64,000 nucleotides of DNA. Source: Streptomyces scopuliridis RB72 (GTDB lineage: Bacteria; Actinomycetota; Actinomycetes; Streptomycetales; Streptomycetaceae). The number at the start of each line of letters is the position of its first letter. Position 1 is the stretch's first letter. This document shows, piece by piece, positions 58,350 through 64,000 of this stretch. Where the stretch lies: NCBI RefSeq assembly GCF_000718095.1, contig NZ_JOEI01000008.1, positions 124,001 to 188,000 on the forward strand, given 5' to 3'. The notes under the pieces are model-generated. The model had not been told where the DNA came from. It saw only the letters and a program-made list of their open reading frames with translations, and did not search any database. The position numbers and the translations under genes were made by a program.

Positions 58350-58715
58350 TCAGCCGTGCTCGTGGCCCCCGTGGCTGTGACTGTGGCTGTGACTGTGGCT
58401 GGTGCCGTGCCCCGAGCTCGACGCCGTGATGAGCCGGGTCCGCGCCCGCCCCATCAGCTCCTCGCGTTCGTCCTCGGTCAGTCCGCCCCACACGCCGTAC
58501 GGCTCCCGCACCGCCAGGGCGTGCGCCGCGCACTCCGCGCGGACCGGGCATCTCATGCACACCTCTTTCGCCGAGTTCTCACGCGCGCTTCGTGCCGCGC
58601 CTCTTTCCCCTTCCGGGTGGAAGAAGAGCGAACTGTCGACACCCCGACATGCCGCGAGGAGCTGCCAGTCCCACAGGTCTGCGTTCGGTCCGGGAAGGCG
58701 GGAGAAATCTGCCAT
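58350..58715 (-). CDS. whiD: WhiB-like sporulation regulator WhiD
   Basis: An iron-sulfur WhiB-like protein needed for spore maturation in S. coelicolor. The 121-residue product has cluster ligands Cys23, Cys53, Cys56 and Cys62 and the turn YGVWGGLTEDER. Sequence from MADFSRLPGPNADLWDWQLLAACRG onward, and its place beside bldM, identify WhiD. The C-terminal SHSHSHSHGGHEHG stretch, encoded by a 12-bp tandem repeat, is unusual. ATG 58715 has AAGGGGA upstream. Confidence 0.93.
   Translation of the reverse strand: MADFSRLPGPNADLWDWQLLAACRGVDSSLFFHPEGERGAARSARENSAKEVCMRCPVRAECAAHALAVREPYGVWGGLTEDEREELMGRARTRLITASSSGHGTSHSHSHSHSHGGHEHG
58371..58400. repeat. 12-bp tandem repeat in the 3' end of whiD
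   Basis: On the plus strand GTGGCTGTGACT occurs at 58371-58382 and 58383-58394, followed by a half copy. It encodes the alternating Ser-His tail. Confidence 0.85.
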
Positions 58716-58988
58716 TGCTCATGTCCCCTTGAAACCGTGCTGAGGCGGATACGGGCCGCTTGGACGCCGGGTACGAGCCCGGCGCGTACTCGCACCGGTG
58801 CTCACGACCGTACATCTACTATGTAAGTAGATGTAAATATGACTCATTGCGAATCTAGCCACAGACACCAGTAAAAGTGAAGAAAAGCCGCTAAATGGGG
58901 CATACCTCCGATTGGGTACCGGTCAACCCCTGGCGCTCTCCTCCGTGTGCGACCCCTCACAGGGAGTGTCGAAGAGGGTTGTCCGACC
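58716..58988. other. whiD-bldM divergent intergenic region, left part
   Basis: The 424-bp gap between the divergent whiD and bldM genes has a distinctly AT-rich core at about 58811-58900. No coding frame is supported. It must hold the whiD promoters on the minus strand, but I cannot place them with confidence. A TAAA...GCCGCTAA pair at 58872-58894 resembles a sigma-WhiG site with wrong spacing. Confidence 0.4.
58811..58835. promoter_or_regulatory. Perfect inverted repeat in the whiD-bldM region
   Basis: TACATCTACT (58811-58820), ATGTA, AGTAGATGTA (58826-58835): a perfect 10-5-10 inverted repeat in AT-rich sequence, 96-120 bp upstream of the whiD start. It could be an operator for a dimeric regulator or a hairpin in the whiD leader. 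Confidence 0.65.
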
Positions 58989-59016
58989 CGTAACTCTTTC
59001 GAGTGACCGTCGTTGA
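58989..59016 (+). promoter_or_regulatory. bldM promoter of sigma-BldN type
   Basis: CGTAAC (58989-58994), a 16-bp spacer and CGTTGA (59011-59016) equal the sigma-BldN consensus as I recall it. bldM p1 is a known BldN target in S. coelicolor. The leader would be about 115 nt. Confidence 0.8.
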
Positions 59017-59139
59017 ATGTGCGAGGCGGTTGAGAGAACGAGCGCTCGGGCACATGTCCGAGAGCGTCAATCGCACAGGTGACGATATGTACCCAGCCTG
59101 GAGGCTCAAGGTGACGCGCATCAGCTGCGGAGGACGGTC

Positions 59140-59751
59140 ATGACATCCGTCCTCGTCTGCGACGACTCCCCGCTTGCCCGAGAGGCGCTCCGCCGCGCGG
59201 TCGCGACCGTGCCCGGCGTCGAGCGCGTGACGACCGCGGCCAACGGGGAGGAAGTCCTCCGCCGCTGGGGCGCCGACCGGTCCGACCTGATTCTGATGGA
59301 TGTACGCATGCCGGGGCTGGGCGGTGTCGAGACGGTCCGCCGGCTGCTCTCGGCGGACCCCGGCGCCCGGATCATCATGCTCACGGTCGCCGAGGATCTG
59401 GACGGGGTCGCGCTCGCGGTCGCCGCCGGTGCCCGCGGCTATCTCCACAAGGACGCCTCGCGTGCCGAACTGCGCGCGACCGTCACGCAGGCGCTCGCCG
59501 ATCCGACCTGGCGGCTCGCGCCGCGCCGGCTCCGCTCGGCCGAGATGGGCGCGGCGCCCACGCTCACCGCGCGCGAGATCCAGGTGCTCGAAGGCATGAG
59601 TCATGGCCGGTCGAACGCGGAGATCGGCCGTGAGCTGTTCCTCTCCGAGGACACGGTCAAGACGCACGCCCGGCGGCTCTTCAAGAAGCTCGGCGCCTCG
59701 GACCGCGCGCACGCGGTGGCGCTCGGCTTCCGCTGGGGCCTCGTCCGCTGA
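59140..59751 (+). CDS. bldM: Developmental response regulator BldM
   Basis: An atypical response regulator needed for aerial hyphae, acting as homodimer and with WhiI. The 203-residue product has a receiver domain with Asp54 in LILMDVRMPG, acidic residues CDDS and Lys in GYLHKDAS, and a LuxR-type helix-turn-helix (LTAREIQVLEGMSHGRSNAEIGRELFLSEDTVKTHARRLFKKL). In S. coelicolor Asp54 is dispensable. ATG 59140 has GGAGGA upstream. It is followed by the ECF sigma gene as in S. coelicolor. Confidence 0.95.
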   Translation: MTSVLVCDDSPLAREALRRAVATVPGVERVTTAANGEEVLRRWGADRSDLILMDVRMPGLGGVETVRRLLSADPGARIIMLTVAEDLDGVALAVAAGARGYLHKDASRAELRATVTQALADPTWRLAPRRLRSAEMGAAPTLTAREIQVLEGMSHGRSNAEIGRELFLSEDTVKTHARRLFKKLGASDRAHAVALGFRWGLVR

Positions 59752-60006
59752 CATGCCCGTAGTGCCCCGCCCGCCGCCTCGCGCTTCTGTTCCCGCGGAG
59801 CCGGCGGGCGGGGCAACGTACGCTCGTACACACCCGTTTCCCGCGCGATGCCGCATCCTTGAGATGTGGAGTTCCTCGGGGACGAGTCGGACGAGCGCGA
59901 GGGGAGAGCGCAGGAAATGAGTTCTGCCGCACCCGCTCATAACGCTTCGGTGCACAACTATGGACGCGGTGCCACCGATCAGCAGCCGCCAAGGCACCAT
60001 GGACCG

Positions 60007-60582
60007 ATGCGCGATGACGAGACCACGGTGATTGGTGCGCTCGTTCACCGTGCCGTCGACGGCGACGAACAGGCCACGCACGATCTGCTGGCCCGGGTCC
60101 ATCCGCTCGCGCTGCGTTACTGCCGTACGCGACTGAACCGGCTGCCCGGTGACGCGCGGCACTTCGTGGAGGACCTCGCGCAGGAAGTCTGTGTCGCGGT
60201 CCTGATGGCGCTGCCGCGGTACCGCGACACCGGCCGGCCCTTCGAGGCGTTCGTCTTCGCCATCGCCGGGCACAAGGTCGCCGATCTCCAGCGGGCCGCC
60301 ATGCGGCACCCGGGATCCACGGCTGTGCCGTCCGACGAGATGCCCGAGAGGCCGGACGACTCCCTGGGGCCCGAAGAGCGCGCGCTGCTCAGCAGCGACG
60401 CGGAGTGGGCCAAGAAACTGCTCGCCAATCTGCCGGAGAACCAGCGTGAGCTGCTGGTGCTGCGGGTCGCGGTCGGGCTGACCGCCGAGGAGACCGGGCA
60501 GATGCTGGGGATGTCGCCGGGCGCCGTACGGGTCGCCCAGCACCGCGCGCTCAGCAGGCTGCGGGCCCTGGCCGAGCAGTGA
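60007..60582 (+). CDS. shbA: ECF sigma factor ShbA-type
   Basis: A sigma-70 family factor. Region 2 spans [67 protein letters not shown] and region 4 [48 protein letters not shown]. Its position between bldM and guaB matches ShbA, which directs hrdB transcription in S. griseus and relatives. The 191-residue form starts at ATG 60007 ([13 protein letters not shown]); ATG 59917 would add 30 residues and the choice is uncertain because ribosome sites are weak. Confidence 0.85.
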   Translation: MRDDETTVIGALVHRAVDGDEQATHDLLARVHPLALRYCRTRLNRLPGDARHFVEDLAQEVCVAVLMALPRYRDTGRPFEAFVFAIAGHKVADLQRAAMRHPGSTAVPSDEMPERPDDSLGPEERALLSSDAEWAKKLLANLPENQRELLVLRVAVGLTAEETGQMLGMSPGAVRVAQHRALSRLRALAEQ

Positions 60583-60695
60583 GACCGGGGCGGCCGCCCG
60601 TGAACCGGGGCGGTCGTCCGGGCCTCTGAACGGACGGTCGTACCGGCGCTTCCCCGCCCTGCGGCCGCCGCGAGCCGTGTCCGGAGGCGTGCGAA

Positions 60696-60709
60696 CGTAT
60701 GAACATACG
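60696..60709. repeat. Small palindrome upstream of guaB
   Basis: CGTATG-AA-CATACG, a perfect 6-2-6 inverted repeat about 55 bp upstream of TAGCAT (60760-60765), a possible guaB -10. It may be an operator; no regulator is suggested by sequence. Confidence 0.4.
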
Positions 60710-60761
60710 AAGCCGATCGGTGATCTCGATCGTGGAATGAGCGGCCCGCGGAGCCCGTTAG

Positions 60762-62306
<1,545 letters not shown>

Positions 62307-62318
62307 GCGAGTGATTCT

Positions 62319-62354
62319 GTGAGGGGCGGCCCGGATTCCGGGACCGCCCCTCAC
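62319..62354 (+). terminator. Terminator after guaB
   Basis: GTGAGGGGCGG (62319-62329) pairs with CCGCCCCTCAC (62344-62354), and CCCGG with CCGGG inside, loop ATT with one bulged A. Confidence 0.75.
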
Positions 62355-62406
62355 TGGCGCGTCGGGGATACTGGACGGGCAGACGTAGAGGGAAAGGCCA
62401 CACATC

Positions 62407-63531
62407 GTGACTGAGATCGAGATCGGGCGCGGCAAGCGCGGCCGCAGGGCGTACGCCTTCGACGACATCGCCGTCGTCCCGAGCCGGCGCACCCGGGACC
62501 CGAAGGAGGTCTCGATCGCCTGGCAGATCGACGCCTACCGGTTCGAGCTGCCCTTCCTGGCCGCTCCCATGGACTCCGTCGTCTCCCCGCGGACCGCGAT
62601 CCGGATCGGCGAGATGGGCGGTCTGGGGGTGCTCAACCTGGAGGGTCTGTGGACCCGGTACGAGGACCCGGAGCCGCTGCTCGACGAGATCGCCGGTCTT
62701 GAGGAGGCGACCGCCAACCGCAGGCTCCAGGAGATCTACGCCGAGCCGATCAAGGAAGAGCTCATCGGGCAGCGCATCAAGGAGGTGCGGGACTCGGGCG
62801 TGGTCACGGCGGCCGCGCTCTCACCGCAGCGCACCGCGCAGTTCTCCAAGGCCGTGGTGGACGCCGGGGTCGACATCTTCGTCATCCGCGGTACGACCGT
62901 CTCCGCCGAGCATGTCTCGGGGGCCGCGGAGCCGCTGAACCTGAAGCAGTTCATCTACGAGCTGGATGTGCCGGTCATCGTCGGCGGCTGCGCCACGTAC
63001 ACCGCGGCCCTGCATCTGATGCGTACGGGCGCGGCGGGCGTGCTCGTCGGTTTCGGCGGCGGCGCCGCGCACACCACCCGCAATGTGCTGGGCATCCAGG
63101 TCCCGATGGCGACCGCCGTCGCGGATGTGGCGGCGGCTCGCCGGGACTACATGGACGAGTCCGGCGGCCGGTATGTGCATGTCATCGCGGACGGCGGGGT
63201 CGGCTGGTCGGGCGATCTGCCCAAGGCGATCGCGTGCGGCGCGGACTCGGTGATGATCGGCTCGCCGCTGGCGCGGGCGACGGACGCGCCGGGCAAGGGG
63301 CGTCACTGGGGCATGGAGGCGGTCCACGAGGACGTGCCGCGCGGCAAGCTGGTGGACCTGGGCATCGTCGGGACGACGGAGGAGGTCCTCACCGGCCCCT
63401 CGCACATCCCGGACGGGTCGATGAACTTCTTCGGCGCGCTGCGGCGGGCCATGGCGACGACGGGCTACAGCGAGCTCAAGGAGTTCCAGCGCGTCGAGGT
63501 GACGGTGGCGGACTCGCAGCACCGCCGCTGA
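62407..63531 (+). CDS. GuaB3-type IMP dehydrogenase-related protein, catalytic Cys replaced
   Basis: A 374-residue TIM-barrel protein related to IMPDH but lacking CBS domains. It starts at GTG 62407 behind GGGAAAGG. The loop that carries the catalytic Cys in GuaB ([11 protein letters not shown]) reads GFGGGAAHTTR at 215-225, with His222 at the Cys position. Mycobacterial GuaB3 proteins have a similar loop and are not thought to be IMPDHs. The activity, possibly regulatory or another purine reaction, is unknown. It follows guaB after a terminator. Confidence 0.88.
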   Translation: MTEIEIGRGKRGRRAYAFDDIAVVPSRRTRDPKEVSIAWQIDAYRFELPFLAAPMDSVVSPRTAIRIGEMGGLGVLNLEGLWTRYEDPEPLLDEIAGLEEATANRRLQEIYAEPIKEELIGQRIKEVRDSGVVTAAALSPQRTAQFSKAVVDAGVDIFVIRGTTVSAEHVSGAAEPLNLKQFIYELDVPVIVGGCATYTAALHLMRTGAAGVLVGFGGGAAHTTRNVLGIQVPMATAVADVAAARRDYMDESGGRYVHVIADGGVGWSGDLPKAIACGADSVMIGSPLARATDAPGKGRHWGMEAVHEDVPRGKLVDLGIVGTTEEVLTGPSHIPDGSMNFFGALRRAMATTGYSELKEFQRVEVTVADSQHRR

Positions 63532-63553
63532 GGTGCGTTGTCCGTGTGAAGCG

Positions 63554-63592
63554 GAGATGCCCCGGGCCGCATTGCGCGGTCCGGGGCATCTC
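63554..63592. terminator. Bidirectional terminator after the GuaB3-type gene
   Basis: GAGATGCCCCGG (63554-63565) pairs with CCGGGGCATCTC (63581-63592), and the stem continues inward through GCCGC/GCGGT. It lies between convergent genes. Confidence 0.75.
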
Positions 63593-63623
63593 GCTGTCTC
63601 CCGCTGTCTGTTGAGGAGCTGCC

Positions 63624-64000
63624 TTACTCGGCGGCCTTCTTGGCGCCGGAGAAGGCCGCGAACGCGGCGAGCGCGAAGAACAGGAACGTCATGATGTCCT
63701 TGCCCTCGTTCCACGCCTCGGTCAGCAGACCGAAGTTGTCGAGGAAGACGTCCGTCGCGGACACGTTCAGTTCCTTGGCGACGCTGATCGCGATGCCGAG
63801 GAGCTGGCCCAGGTAGACCGCGCCCAGGGACAGGACGGCGCTCGCGATCGGCAGTACGGGGTTGGGCCCGCCGACCTTGCCCGCGGCGAACCCGACCAGG
63901 AAGCCGACGCCGATGGCGGCCCAGCCGATCTCGCGCTCGATGGCCCCGGCGATCCCGCCGTAGACCCCGCCGGCGACGAGTGCGGCGACCAGGGCCGTCA
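63624..64000 (-). CDS. Membrane protein of unknown function, 5' end beyond the window
   Basis: The minus-strand frame ends at TAA 63624-63626 and is open to the right edge (about 125 residues). It shows hydrophobic helices ALVAALVAGGVYGGIAGAI, AAIGVGFLVGFAAGKVGG, VLPIASAVLSLGAVYLGQLLGIAI and IMTFLFFALAAFAAFSG. It ends in AKKAAE. No functional motif is recognised in the visible part. Confidence 0.6.
   Translation of the reverse strand, partial: TALVAALVAGGVYGGIAGAIEREIGWAAIGVGFLVGFAAGKVGGPNPVLPIASAVLSLGAVYLGQLLGIAISVAKELNVSATDVFLDNFGLLTEAWNEGKDIMTFLFFALAAFAAFSGAKKAAE

Noticed and set aside
58872..58894. TAAA followed by GCCGCTAA upstream of bldM, a possible sigma-WhiG promoter
   Set aside because: The spacer is about 11 bp instead of about 15, and the -10 has C for A; bldM is better explained by the BldN-type promoter at 58989.
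60690..60710. GAAC-containing sequence upstream of guaB as a LexA box
   Set aside because: The two GAAC elements are in direct orientation, not inverted as in actinobacterial SOS boxes.

Overview
The window reads as about 64 kb of a Streptomyces chromosome core. The evidence is very high GC with strong third-position GC bias, GTG/TTG starts, the Streptomyces developmental genes whiD and bldM followed by the shbA-type sigma factor and guaB, a groES/groEL1 operon under two CIRCE operators, and a ribosomal superoperon in the actinobacterial order, including an alpha operon that lacks rpsD. No rRNA, tRNA, CRISPR array, insertion sequence or phage was seen.

Layout: (1) 1-1836, minus strand: a Crp/Fnr-like regulator, a class III nucleotidyl cyclase domain protein and an M48-type membrane protease. 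The gene junctions look damaged. (2) 2003-6680: the str operon rpsL-rpsG-fusA-tuf with a recognisable promoter and a strong terminator. (3) 6681-8109, minus strand: a VapBC-type toxin-antitoxin pair, a probable toxin-gene remnant and a secreted RlpA/expansin-like protein, wedged between the str and S10 operons. (4) 8765-18516: the S10 and spc operons, rpsJ to rplO. (5) 18772-26223: secY-adk-map, infA-rpmJ-rpsM-rpsK-rpoA-rplQ and truA. (6) 26226-32083: a large two-module glycosyltransferase, an anchored protein of unknown function and an ABC-F ATPase. (7) 32377-33390: rplM-rpsI. (8) 33615-42246: cell-envelope precursor and cofactor genes glmM, coaA, glmS, acpS, nnr and alr, plus a DUF389 membrane protein. 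(9) 42381-47941: an alpha/beta hydrolase and the t6A tRNA-modification set tsaE, tsaB, rimI and tsaD, interleaved with a small possibly iron-controlled gene and a catalytically degenerate YkuD-like protein. (10) 47684-53424: accessory small proteins, two gene remnants, a DinB-like protein, a THUMP-like methyltransferase, a NodB-type deacetylase and lipoproteins. (11) 53454-55653: groES-groEL1. (12) 55777-58265: SDR, MOSC and LysR genes. (13) 58350-64000: whiD, bldM, shbA, guaB, a GuaB3-type paralogue and the end of a membrane protein.

Functionally most of the window is the translation machinery (r-proteins, EF-G, EF-Tu, IF-1, RNAP alpha), its maturation and modification (Map, TruA, Tsa proteins, RimI), secretion (SecY), nucleotide supply (Adk, GuaB) and peptidoglycan precursor supply (GlmM, GlmS, Alr). 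A developmental regulatory block sits at the right end.

The signals most worth a second look are: a 27-nt hairpin element with 26/27 identity in the leaders of both the str and S10 operons; a perfect 10-5-10 inverted repeat between whiD and bldM; a 15-bp in-frame tandem repeat in rimI; a palindrome over the -10 of a small gene; a YkuD-like protein with its catalytic Cys replaced; the damaged Crp-cyclase-protease cassette; and a run of promoters placed so that transcripts would be leaderless. I did not find a clearly new multi-gene system. The Crp-cyclase-M48 cassette is the nearest candidate. No database search was possible, so family names rest on motif recognition.
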